DNA from: JAWLGW01 sp964569055
Lineage (GTDB): Bacteria; Planctomycetota; J058
Length of the DNA: 30,827 bases
Direction of reading: 5' to 3'
Assembly: GCA_964569055.1 (NCBI GenBank)
Contig: CAZMSZ010000043.1
Coordinates: 1-30,827 of the forward strand
How positions within the stretch are numbered: position 1 is the first letter of the stretch; every line of letters begins with the position of its first letter. The translations under genes were made by a program, and so were the position numbers. Positions 1 through 7,603 of this stretch are shown piece by piece. The notes beneath the pieces are model-generated. The model worked only from the letters and a program-made list of their open reading frames with translations, made no database searches and was not told where the DNA came from.

Positions 1-836
1 TGGCTGAAGGACTGCAGCTTGAGGACCACGGGGCTGCCGTCGAAGCGCCACTCGGCGCTGACCCGGCGATGGCCGCCGAGGTCGACGCGGCCCTCCTCGG
101 CGAGCGGGAGCGGCTGCCCCTCCTCGTCGAGGAGCTCGATGCTCCAGAACGTGACCTCGCGGAAGCGGGCCTCCCCCTTGGAGGCCACGTCGATCGTGAG
201 CCTGACCACCCCGTTGGGCGTGTGCTCGAGCGCCACGTAGCGCGGGCCCGAGGAGGCGTCGAGCTCGCACACGATCTCGTCGGTCAGCGGCTTGCGCGTC
301 GGCGCGTCGAGGCTGGCCGAGTACTGCTCGGGCGTGGGCCAGCCCGAGGGCTGGCGGGCGGTGGCGGGCGCCGGCGCAGGAGCCGCCGCGCCGCCGCCGT
401 TGGCCGGCGCGGTCGCCGGCTCCTTCTGGCTCGCGGCGCTCGTGTCGTCGGGGCAGGGGTCGTCGAGCACGTCGGGGCTGTCGAACAGCGGGGGGTAGCG
501 CTTGCGCGCGATCGGCCGGCCCTTGCGCTCGAACGACACGTCCAGCCGGTTGAGCGCGCCGTTCCCCTTGTAGACCCAGTCCGTCAGCTCGACGGTGACG
601 AACTCGGTCTCGGCGGTGCCCTGCAGCGGCACGGGCGCCTTGGCCTCGTAGCCCGCCCAGGTCGCGACCACCTCGCACGGCTGGGGGTACAGCCCGATCA
701 CCTCGCAGTCGACCAGCAGCTTGCCGCACTTGCTCGGCTGCTGGGCGGTGACGTTGTGAATGATCGCGCCCGCGCACCCCGTGAGCGCCCACGCCCCAGC
801 CGCCAGCGCCAGCGCGCCGCTCAGCGTTCGCCGCAT
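1..836 (-). CDS. Predicted outer-membrane lipoprotein, unknown function (3' end off the window)
   Basis: I do not recognise the family. The frame is open from the ATG at 836 to the left edge, so at least 278 residues are present and the C-terminus is missing. The N-terminus is a lipoprotein signal: Arg2-Arg3, a hydrophobic stretch and a lipobox Leu-Thr-Gly-Cys with the lipidated Cys at residue 21. A small N-terminal domain has four Cys (residues 21, 37, 44 and about 54) and is followed by an Ala/Pro/Gly-rich linker (roughly residues 130-160) and a second beta-rich domain. A good Shine-Dalgarno (GGAGGG) lies about 8 nt before the ATG and decides the start. The gene follows the T2SS locus on the same strand after a 91-nt gap, so it may be co-transcribed or use the weak promoter suggested at 861-889. 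Surface or periplasmic location is inferred from the lipobox only. Confidence 0.75.
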   Translation of the reverse strand, partial: MRRTLSGALALAAGAWALTGCAGAIIHNVTAQQPSKCGKLLVDCEVIGLYPQPCEVVATWAGYEAKAPVPLQGTAETEFVTVELTDWVYKGNGALNRLDVSFERKGRPIARKRYPPLFDSPDVLDDPCPDDTSAASQKEPATAPANGGGAAAPAPAPATARQPSGWPTPEQYSASLDAPTRKPLTDEIVCELDASSGPRYVALEHTPNGVVRLTIDVASKGEARFREVTFWSIELLDEEGQPLPLAEEGRVDLGGHRRVSAEWRFDGSPVVLKLQSFS

Positions 837-860
837 CCGTCTTCCCTCCGGTTGGCGTCC

Positions 861-889
861 ATGGTCGGCCCGTCGCGAGGTCGCGTCAA
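861..889 (-). promoter_or_regulatory. Possible sigma70-type promoter for the left-edge lipoprotein
   Basis: On the minus strand TTGACG (884-889, five of six consensus bases) is followed after 17 nt by GACCAT (861-866, three of six). It sits in the 91-nt gap before the lipoprotein ATG at 836. The -10 is poor and the implied leader is very short, so this is tentative. No convincing terminator for the upstream T2SS locus is visible in the same gap. Confidence 0.25.
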
Positions 890-927
890 GGCGACGAAGG
901 CCCTTGGTCCTTCCGGCGCGCGCGGCC

Positions 928-1572
928 TCATTCCCCGGGAGTCGCGCTGCGCGACCGGCGCATTCGAAGCGCGCTCTGCAGCCCCTCCAGCAGGAACACG
1001 GTCAGTGCTCCTGCGCCCCAGGCCATGCTGTCGACGACGGTGACCTCGAGCCATGGGAACAGCGCGGGCCGCAGCGCCGCCACCCCCAGTTGCGATCCGA
1101 CCTCCATGCCGAGCATCAGCGCGGTCAGCGAGCCGAACCGACGCAAGCGGCGCGGATCGACGGCCATCGCGGCGGCGAACGCGATCGGGAGGAAGCACAG
1201 GTAGGCGACCACCGTAGCGGCGTGCATGCCGTTGAAGAACCTGACGTCGTTCAAGAGGGAGGCGTAGAGCCCCGTGCCGAAGCCCGCCAGCGGCAGCAGG
1301 ACCCAGGGGACCCAAGGCGCCTCGCTCCAAGCTGGGCGCTCGAGCGGCTCGAACGGCCAGGCTCGCACGCGGCGCGCGACGACCAGCGCCGCCAGCGTGA
1401 TCACGAGGGCCACGCCGCCGGCGACCGCATAGCCCGACAAGACCAGCGCCGGGCTCAGCCCGAGGCGCACCCCGGCCCCGACCTTCAGGGAGAGCGTGGC
1501 GCACAGCCCCCCGGCGCCCAGGATCACGGCCTGGGCCAGCAGCGCCAGGGCCCACCACGGGCGAGAGGTCAC
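928..1572 (-). CDS. Integral membrane protein, unknown function, last gene of the T2SS locus
   Basis: This gene encodes 214 residues. About six hydrophobic segments can be seen, at roughly residues 6-28, 40-62, 83-104, 113-135, 145-165 and 172-197, with short basic loops, so it is very probably a polytopic inner-membrane protein. I do not recognise a family. The start is a GTG at 1572 that overlaps the TGA of the upstream small lipoprotein gene by 4 nt (GTGA). The frame stays open further upstream, but that part lies antisense-free inside the lipoprotein and gspD genes and is not used. Its tight coupling to gspD and the lipoprotein suggests a T2SS accessory role, for example in membrane assembly of the machine, but nothing in the sequence proves it. 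Confidence 0.7.
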   Translation of the reverse strand: MTSRPWWALALLAQAVILGAGGLCATLSLKVGAGVRLGLSPALVLSGYAVAGGVALVITLAALVVARRVRAWPFEPLERPAWSEAPWVPWVLLPLAGFGTGLYASLLNDVRFFNGMHAATVVAYLCFLPIAFAAAMAVDPRRLRRFGSLTALMLGMEVGSQLGVAALRPALFPWLEVTVVDSMAWGAGALTVFLLEGLQSALRMRRSRSATPGE

Positions 1573-1805
1573 TCCCGCTCGTCCTCCGGGCGCAGGTCGC
1601 GCGGCGGGAGCTTGGCGCGGGGCTCGCCGAACGGCGGCGCGTCGGCGGACCCCGTCACCGGCTCGCGGCGGGCCGCCTCGTCGGCGGAGACGGTCGGGGC
1701 CGCGGTCTCGGTCGGCGGCTCGCTGGCGCAGCCCGCGGCCCCAAGCAGCAGGCCGAGGGCGCCCAGGGCCCACCCGCCCAAGCGCGGCGTCGTTCGCCGG
1801 CTCAC
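1569..1805 (-). CDS. Small lipoprotein following gspD
   Basis: This gene encodes 78 residues. A basic N-terminus (residues 2-8), a hydrophobic core and a lipobox ending in Gly-Ala-Ala-Gly-Cys (Cys26) mark it as a lipoprotein. The mature part is only about 52 residues, rich in Pro, Glu, Ala and Arg, and looks disordered. The GTG start at 1805 overlaps the gspD stop by 4 nt, and its own stop overlaps the next start by 4 nt. The position directly behind the secretin gene and the small lipoprotein character recall secretin pilotins (GspS/PulS type), but it is shorter than those and no sequence similarity can be claimed, so that role is inference only. Confidence 0.7.
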   Translation of the reverse strand: MSRRTTPRLGGWALGALGLLLGAAGCASEPPTETAAPTVSADEAARREPVTGSADAPPFGEPRAKLPPRDLRPEDERE

Positions 1806-4609
1806 TTGTCCTCCTCCTCGAGCAGCCCGCGCTCGAGGCGCTGGAGCTGCCGCATGGCCCTGGGGAGCCAGGTGGCCGCCCCCTCATGGCGCGGGTCGAT
1901 CTGCAGCGCGCGGCGGAGCTCGGCCGCGGCGCGCGGGAAGTCACCCAGGCGCCAGTAGACCGCGCCCAGGTTGTAGGAGATCTCGGGGTCGGCGCCGTCG
2001 AGGAGCGCCGCCCGCTGCAGCGCCGTGGCGGCGCGCTCGAGCGCGCCCGCCCGCGCCAGCGCCAGGCCGAGGTTGAGGCGCGTGGCCGCGTCGCCCGGCG
2101 AGAGCTCGACCGCGCGCTCCAGCTCCTCGATCGCCTCGACCAGGCGCCCGCCCTCGAGCAGCACGGTGCCGCGGTTGTAGTGGAACGCGTGCGTCCCCTC
2201 CTCCAGCTCGCGCAGCCAGCGCTCGAGCTCCGCCTGCAGCACCTCGGGCGGGACGAGCGCGAACTGCTCGCGCGCCTTGCGGCTGCGGTCGCGCAGCTCG
2301 CCCGCGTCCTCGACCACGTGCGGGGTCAGGAACACCACGATCTCCTGCTTGACCTTCTCGCGGCTGGTCGAGCCGAACAGGTGGCCGAGCACCGGGATGT
2401 CGCCCAGGACCGGGATCTTGAAGCGGCTCTCCGACCACGAGTCGCGGATCAGGCCGCCGATCACCGCGGTCTCGCCGGTGCGCACCACGATCGTGGTGTC
2501 CGCGAAGTTCTTGTTGAAGGTGGGCGAACGCACCCCCTCGCTGATCGGCACCGACTCCGAGTCCGGCGCGATCGACGACACCTCGGGGTGCACGACCATG
2601 CGCACGTAGCCGTCCTCGTTCACCTGCGGGGTGACCCGCAGGATGATCCCGACGTCGCGGTACTGGATCGTGTTGACCGTGTCGCCGTTCTGGGTGATCC
2701 GCGAGTTGGTGACGAACGGCACCTCCTGGCCGACCGAGATCTCCGAGTCGGCGTTCTCCAGCACCAGGATCTTGGGCGAGGAGAGGATGTTCAGCCGACC
2801 CTCGGTCTTGAGCGCCCGCAACAGGCCGGTCAGCTTGTCCGAGCTCGTGGTCCACCGCAGCCCGTCGGCGAGGCTGTCGAGGCCCCAGTCGGTGCCGAGC
2901 GTCTGGCTGCCCTCCTCGGCGTTCTCGACCGAGTTGGTGAAGGCCGCGTTCCACTGGATCCCGAGCTCGCCGCGGTCGGTGAGCTGGACCTCGGCGATCA
3001 GGCACTCGATGAACACCTCCCGCCGGGCGCGGTCGAGGTCGTTCACGATCGTGCGCAGCCGGTCGAAGTTGCGCGGCGAGGTGGTGAACAGGAGCGCGTT
3101 GGCCTCGGTGTCGGCGGTGACCGTCACCTCCCCCACCAGCCCCGTGCTCAGCGCGCTGGTCGCGGCCGGCTGGGCCTGCCGCCCCCGCCCGCGCCCGCGC
3201 TGGTTCTGGTTGCGCCCGCCGCCGCCGGCGGCGGTGGTCTGGTTCTGGGCCAAGGCGTCGCCCAGCGTGGTGGCCAGGCTCTCCGCCGTGGCGTGGCGCA
3301 GCGGCAGCACGAGCACCGCGGAGCTCTCGGTGGGGTCCTTGTCGAGGTCGGCCACCAGCTTCTCGACCAGCAGCAGGTCGCGCTGGGTGGCCGACACGAT
3401 CAGCGAGTTGGTGCGCTGGTCGGTGGTCACCTTCGGCGGCGGCGCGTAGCGGTCGGTCACCGAGCCGTCCTCGTCGCCGCCGGCGTCCTCCATGCCGGGG
3501 ATCATGCGCTGCACCCAGCGCGGCACCTCGTCGCCGCCGCCGCCGCGGCCGCCCCGTCCCCGCCCGCGCTGGGGCTGCTGCTCCTCCGCGAACAGGGCCG
3601 TGATCGTCTCGGCGAGCGCCGCCGCGTCGGCGTTCTTCAGCGGGAACACCCGCAGCTCGGTCACGACCGGGTCCTCGTCGCGGTCGAGCTCGGCGATCAG
3701 CGAGTCGATCAGGCGGAGCTGGTCGGTGCTGGCGGTCACGACGACCGCGTTGGTGCGCGGGTCGGTCGAGACCTGCACGGGCGAGGTCTGGGCGCCCGCG
3801 GTGCCGGGCGCCCCGCCCCGACCGGCGAAGAACATCTGGGCCATCTCGCGGAAGTTGTTCCCGCGACCCCGTCGGCCGCGGCCGCCGCGGTTGTTGCCTT
3901 GCTGCTGCTGCGCGGTGGCGACGCCGCTGAACAGCTCGCTAATGACCTTGGCGACCTCGACCGCGTCCGAGTTCTTGAGCCGGTAGACCTTGACCTGCAG
4001 CTCGGCCGTGACCGCCTGGTCGAGCGCCTTGAGCACCTCGGCGAAGCGGCGAATGCTGGCCGACGTGTCGCGCACGACCAGCGAGTTGCCGGTCGGCTCG
4101 ATCATGAGCACGCCCTGGTCGGAGAGCAGCCCCTCGAGCTGGCTCTTGACCTGCTCCGCCTGGACGTACTTGAGCGGCATGACCTGCGTCACCAGCTCGT
4201 CGGTGTCGTTGATCTGCGCGGGGTCGCTGCCGACGCGCACCGGGAGGCCGCGCCGCTTGGCGTCCTCGAGCGTCACGATCCGCACCACGTCGCCGGTGCG
4301 CAGGATGGTGCGGTCGCGCGGGAGCAGCCAGCCCCGCAGCACCTCGAGCGCCTCGTCGCGGGTGAGCGGCCCCTCGGCGATGGCGTCGATGTCGCCCTGG
4401 ACGGCCGCCTCCTGCAGGAACGTGAAGCCCCCCTCGCGCGAGAGGTAGCCCAAGAAGGCCTGGATCGAGGCGCGGCGGAAGGTGAACGTCAGCCGCCGCT
4501 CCTCGGCGGGCGGCTCCTGCTGCTGCGCGCGCGCGGCCGGCGCGGGCGCGAGCAGGGCCGCGATGGCGAGCGGCGCGAGCAGGGCGCGCGAGCGGTCGAG
4601 CTGGATCAC
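1802..4609 (-). CDS. gspD: Type II secretion secretin GspD with extra N-domain and C-terminal TPR tail
   Basis: This is the outer-membrane secretin channel of the T2SS, 935 residues, longer than the usual 650-700. A signal peptide ends near Ala-Arg-Ala (residue 28). An N0 domain (about 38-115) is followed by four KH-like N repeats at about 140-198, 203-310, 317-424 and 430-528, whereas canonical GspD has three (N1-N3). The last three each carry an Arg/Gly/Asn-rich loop (about 238-252, 345-360 and 464-477). The secretin beta-barrel domain spans about 529-775 and includes the conserved segment with Val-Pro-Phe-Val (630-633) and Gln-Tyr-Arg-Asp-Val-Gly (649-654). Residues about 805-912 form roughly three TPR units in place of the usual short S-domain. 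The GTG start overlaps the gspC stop by 4 nt and the stop overlaps the small lipoprotein start by 4 nt. Family assignment is secure; the role of the extra parts is unknown. Confidence 0.96.
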   Translation of the reverse strand: MIQLDRSRALLAPLAIAALLAPAPAARAQQQEPPAEERRLTFTFRRASIQAFLGYLSREGGFTFLQEAAVQGDIDAIAEGPLTRDEALEVLRGWLLPRDRTILRTGDVVRIVTLEDAKRRGLPVRVGSDPAQINDTDELVTQVMPLKYVQAEQVKSQLEGLLSDQGVLMIEPTGNSLVVRDTSASIRRFAEVLKALDQAVTAELQVKVYRLKNSDAVEVAKVISELFSGVATAQQQQGNNRGGRGRRGRGNNFREMAQMFFAGRGGAPGTAGAQTSPVQVSTDPRTNAVVVTASTDQLRLIDSLIAELDRDEDPVVTELRVFPLKNADAAALAETITALFAEEQQPQRGRGRGGRGGGGDEVPRWVQRMIPGMEDAGGDEDGSVTDRYAPPPKVTTDQRTNSLIVSATQRDLLLVEKLVADLDKDPTESSAVLVLPLRHATAESLATTLGDALAQNQTTAAGGGGRNQNQRGRGRGRQAQPAATSALSTGLVGEVTVTADTEANALLFTTSPRNFDRLRTIVNDLDRARREVFIECLIAEVQLTDRGELGIQWNAAFTNSVENAEEGSQTLGTDWGLDSLADGLRWTTSSDKLTGLLRALKTEGRLNILSSPKILVLENADSEISVGQEVPFVTNSRITQNGDTVNTIQYRDVGIILRVTPQVNEDGYVRMVVHPEVSSIAPDSESVPISEGVRSPTFNKNFADTTIVVRTGETAVIGGLIRDSWSESRFKIPVLGDIPVLGHLFGSTSREKVKQEIVVFLTPHVVEDAGELRDRSRKAREQFALVPPEVLQAELERWLRELEEGTHAFHYNRGTVLLEGGRLVEAIEELERAVELSPGDAATRLNLGLALARAGALERAATALQRAALLDGADPEISYNLGAVYWRLGDFPRAAAELRRALQIDPRHEGAATWLPRAMRQLQRLERGLLEEEDK

Positions 4610-5574
4610 TGCGGTTCTCCTTCAGGCTGCTCTTCGTCGTCGTCCGGCTCGGCCTCGTCGGCCGCGTCGGCCGCCGCGGCCGCCGGGTCGGACGCGGCGG
4701 CGCTCAAGGCGCGGCGGCGACGGGCGCGCAGCCGCTCGAGGACGGAGTTGGAGGGCGCGTCCGTGGCCGCCGGGGCCGGAGCGGGGGTCGGGGTCGCGGC
4801 CGGGGTCGGCGTGCTCGCCGTGGGCGGGGTCGCTCCGTCCGCGGCCGGCGCGTCGCTGGCGTCCGAGAGGGAGCGCCGCCGGCGGGCGCGCAGGCGCTCG
4901 AGCACCGACGCCCGCTCCTCCTCGCTGAGCTGGGGCACACCGGGCGCGCTGGTCGTGGCCGCGCTCGCCGCGCCCGTCGTGGGGGCGAACGCCTCGAGCG
5001 GCGGGAGCTGCGAGGGCTCGAGGTCGAGCTTCTCGCCCAGGCCGACCCGCTGCGAGCCGGCGGGGCCGGTGAGCGTCAAGGCGTCGGTGCCGACCGCCGC
5101 CACCTCGAGCGGGCCGAGGCGCAGCCCGGCCGCGGCCAACAGCCCCCGCCCGGTCCCCTGGGCCTCGAGCACGCCCAGCCGCCCGCTCGGCGTGCCGACC
5201 ACGCCCGTGAAGCGCAGGCTCACCGGCGGCGGGGCGGCGGGGGCGTCGGGCGCGCGCGGCGTGCTGCGCGCCGGCGCCGGGCCGGCGCTCGGCGCGGGCC
5301 GGTCGCGGAAGTCGCGCGGCGCGAACAGGCGCGCCAGGTCGATCGGGCGGTAGCGGGCCGCCAGCCCGCGCCGGTCGAGCCCCTCGGGCGCGCCGGGCGT
5401 CAGCCCGCCCGAGCCGGTCGCGGCGACGTCCGCGCCGCCCGTGTGCGCCGCGGGCTCGGGCGCGCGCACGAACAGCGTGTCGAGCGCTAGCAGACCGACC
5501 AGGAGCGCCGCGGCGCCGGCCAGGATCGCGCTGCGGCGGTTGGCGGTCGGGCCGCCCTGCGGAGCGCCGCTCAT
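4606..5574 (-). CDS. gspC: T2SS inner-membrane/secretin connector, GspC-like
   Basis: This gene encodes 322 residues. One N-terminal membrane segment (about 16-36) follows a short cytoplasmic tail, a topology typical of GspC. After a Pro/Ala linker, a compact beta-rich domain (about 117-185) resembles the GspC homology region (related to PilP), which docks to secretin N0. No PDZ domain is present. The C-terminal third is unusual: a near-identical basic motif, Ser-Val-Leu-Glu-Arg-Leu-Arg-Ala followed by four Arg, occurs at 223-237 and again at 277-291, separated by a Pro/Thr/Ala linker and followed by an acidic tail (about 306-322). The ATG start overlaps the gspM stop by 4 nt, and the stop overlaps gspD. 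The identification rests on topology, the HR-like domain and its place between gspM and gspD; sequence similarity is weak, as is normal for this subunit. Confidence 0.75.
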   Translation of the reverse strand: MSGAPQGGPTANRRSAILAGAAALLVGLLALDTLFVRAPEPAAHTGGADVAATGSGGLTPGAPEGLDRRGLAARYRPIDLARLFAPRDFRDRPAPSAGPAPARSTPRAPDAPAAPPPVSLRFTGVVGTPSGRLGVLEAQGTGRGLLAAAGLRLGPLEVAAVGTDALTLTGPAGSQRVGLGEKLDLEPSQLPPLEAFAPTTGAASAATTSAPGVPQLSEEERASVLERLRARRRRSLSDASDAPAADGATPPTASTPTPAATPTPAPAPAATDAPSNSVLERLRARRRRALSAAASDPAAAAADAADEAEPDDDEEQPEGEPQ

Positions 5575-6140
5575 CGCGCCCCCCCCGTGCTGCCCGCGGC
5601 GGCGGCCGGCGCGAGCGCGATCAGCGTCAGCTGCGCGGTCAGCTCGTCGCCCTTGCGCTCGGGCGCGAGCGAGAACGCGGCCACCCGGACCGCGCGGTCC
5701 GACGCCGCGAGCGCCACGCAGAACGTCTGCAGCCGCGAGAGCGTGGTGCGGGCTTCGAGCTCGAAGCGCAGCTCGGCGAACGGCCCCGCCTCGCCCTTGC
5801 CGCTCGGGGCCGGCAGCGCGCGCGCGCTCACGTAGCGCAGGGCGGCGGGCTCGAACCCCGCCTCGCGGGTCAGCGCGCGCAGGTGGTCGGCCAGCCAGGG
5901 GACGATCGCTTGGCCCTCGGGCGGGGCGAGCGCGCCGAGCAGCGCGTGCTGCTCGCGGGCCAGCGGGCGCACCTCGCGCGCCAGCGCCTGGTCCTGCGCG
6001 ACGTCGCGCGCCAGGGCCTCGCGCTTGGCGCTCAGCTCGCGCCAGCGCGCCAGCGCCGGGTCGAGGCCGAACGTGACGCCCGCGGCGCCGCCCACCACGG
6101 TCAGGGTGATCGCCAGGAGGGTGCGCTCGCGCGGGGTCAC
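5571..6140 (-). CDS. gspM: T2SS platform protein GspM-like (PilO-like fold)
   Basis: This gene encodes 189 residues. It has a short cytoplasmic N-terminus, one membrane helix (about 7-26), a coiled-coil-prone segment (about 30-66, rich in Arg, Glu, Ala and Leu) and a small alpha/beta periplasmic domain (about 75-180). This is the size and layout of GspM/PilO, which pairs with GspL in the inner-membrane platform. The GTG start overlaps the gspL stop by 4 nt and the stop overlaps the gspC start by 4 nt. The open frame continues far upstream, but that part is antisense-free shadow inside gspL. The name is supported mainly by architecture and by following gspL directly. Confidence 0.8.
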   Translation of the reverse strand: MTPRERTLLAITLTVVGGAAGVTFGLDPALARWRELSAKREALARDVAQDQALAREVRPLAREQHALLGALAPPEGQAIVPWLADHLRALTREAGFEPAALRYVSARALPAPSGKGEAGPFAELRFELEARTTLSRLQTFCVALAASDRAVRVAAFSLAPERKGDELTAQLTLIALAPAAAAGSTGGAR

Positions 6141-7603
6141 GGGCGCGCCTCCGCGGGGTCGGCCTGCCCGCTGAACTCGACGCCGATCGCCTTCGGCTCG
6201 CGCGGGCGGCGGATCGCGTCGAAGGTCGCGCGCGCGAAGCGCGGGTCGGCCTCGAGCCGACTGAACAGCGCCGCCGCCGCGCCCCAGTCCTTGGCGCGCC
6301 CCGCCAGGCGGAGCGGCCGGTCCTCCACCCACCGCAGCTGCGTCAGGTAGACCCGCTCGGCGTCGGGCAGCGCCGCCGCCACCGCCAGGAGCAGCTCGAG
6401 CTCGAGCCCCTTGCGGGCGGTCCAGGCGCGCGCCTGGTCCAGCTCGGCGCGAGCCTGACGCACGCGCGTCACGGCGGGCTCGAGGTCCGCGCGCAGCGCC
6501 TCGAGCTCGCTGACCTCGGCCTCGGCCGTGGCGAACGCCTGCTGGATGCTGACGCCCAGGGCGACCAGCGCGGCCAGGGCGAGCCCCGCGCCGACCGCCA
6601 CGCGCTGCCGGGTGCCGCGCGCCGCGCGGGCCTGGGCGCGGTGCGCGAGGTCGAGCCGCGGGATCCCGGGCGTCGGCCGCGGGTCGGCCAGGCCCCGCGC
6701 CACCACGAACCGGGCCGCGCGCTCGTCGTCGCCGTCGGGGAGCCCGCGCAGGATCTGCGGCTCGCGCCCCACGCGCGCGGCGAGCACGTCGCGCAGGGCG
6801 CTCAGGCCCGAGCCGCCGCCCGCCAGCAGCAGCGCGTCGGGCGGGCCGCCCCGGGGCGCGCCCTCGTCGCTGGCGCCGACCTCGCCGCCCGCGCGGGTGC
6901 GCGCCGCGACCAGCGAGCGCATCACCTCCTGCTCGAGGCGCGCCAGCCAGCCCTCGCCCTCGCCCGCCCGGCCGCTCCCGACCGAGGCGCTGCGCGTGTA
7001 GACCAGCCGCCCGCCCCGCGTGACGATCACGTCGCTGGTGGCGTGCCCGACCTCGACCAGCAGCACCTCGTGCCCCGGACCTTGCCCGGCCTCCTGCGCC
7101 GGCCCCTCCAGCACCACCGTCCGCGCCGCGGCCTTGGTCGAGACCTCGAGCGAGCCCGCCCGGAACCCGGCGGCCTCCACCACCCCGCGCAGCTCCTCGA
7201 GCGTCTCGCGCCGGACCGCCGCGAACGTGACCCGCTCTCCCCCCTGGGCGCCCGCCCCCTCGCGGGCCCAGGCGATCACGGTGTCGCTCAGCGGGAACGG
7301 CAGCTCCTTGGCGGCCTGCAGCCTGACCATCGCGTCGAGCTCGGCGTCGGGCGCGCTGGGCAGCTCGAGCCGCTTGACGATCCCCTGCGCCCGCGGCACG
7401 GCGACGTGCAGCTCGGCGCCCGGGCGCAGGCCGAGCTCGCGGGCGGCGTCCGCCAGCGCCTGGACCAGCGCGGCCCGGCGCGCCTCGCCCGTCAGGGTGG
7501 GGTCGACCGGCCGCTCGGCGCCGCGCGCCGCGCCGCGCGCGTCGCACGTCACCAGCTTCACCCCGGCCCGTCCGAGGTCCACCCCGACCCGCGCGCCCCT
7601 CAC
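6137..7603 (-). CDS. gspL: T2SS platform protein GspL, PilM-PilN-like fusion
   Basis: This gene encodes 488 residues. Residues about 5-310 form a PilM/FtsA-like actin fold: a phosphate-1-like Val-Gly-Val-Asp-Leu-Gly motif at 6-11, a second Asp-containing Glu-Val-Gly-His motif near 184-187 and an Ala-Gly-Gly-Gly-Ser-Gly adenosine loop at 261-266. One membrane helix lies at about 334-354, followed by a coiled coil (355-395) and a PilN-like ferredoxin-fold periplasmic domain (about 396-478). GspL recruits the GspE ATPase to the inner membrane through its cytoplasmic part and binds GspM. The clear actin-like nucleotide loops make it closer to PilM+PilN of type IV pili than to textbook GspL. The GTG start overlaps the gspK stop by 4 nt, and the stop overlaps gspM. 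Confidence 0.9.
   Translation of the reverse strand: MRGARVGVDLGRAGVKLVTCDARGAARGAERPVDPTLTGEARRAALVQALADAARELGLRPGAELHVAVPRAQGIVKRLELPSAPDAELDAMVRLQAAKELPFPLSDTVIAWAREGAGAQGGERVTFAAVRRETLEELRGVVEAAGFRAGSLEVSTKAAARTVVLEGPAQEAGQGPGHEVLLVEVGHATSDVIVTRGGRLVYTRSASVGSGRAGEGEGWLARLEQEVMRSLVAARTRAGGEVGASDEGAPRGGPPDALLLAGGGSGLSALRDVLAARVGREPQILRGLPDGDDERAARFVVARGLADPRPTPGIPRLDLAHRAQARAARGTRQRVAVGAGLALAALVALGVSIQQAFATAEAEVSELEALRADLEPAVTRVRQARAELDQARAWTARKGLELELLLAVAAALPDAERVYLTQLRWVEDRPLRLAGRAKDWGAAAALFSRLEADPRFARATFDAIRRPREPKAIGVEFSGQADPAEARP

Noticed and set aside
1496..5353. Very long plus-strand open frame antisense to gspC and gspD
   Set aside because: It is His/Arg/Ala-rich, has no family motif and mirrors the codon pattern of the minus-strand genes; such shadows are expected in very GC-rich DNA.
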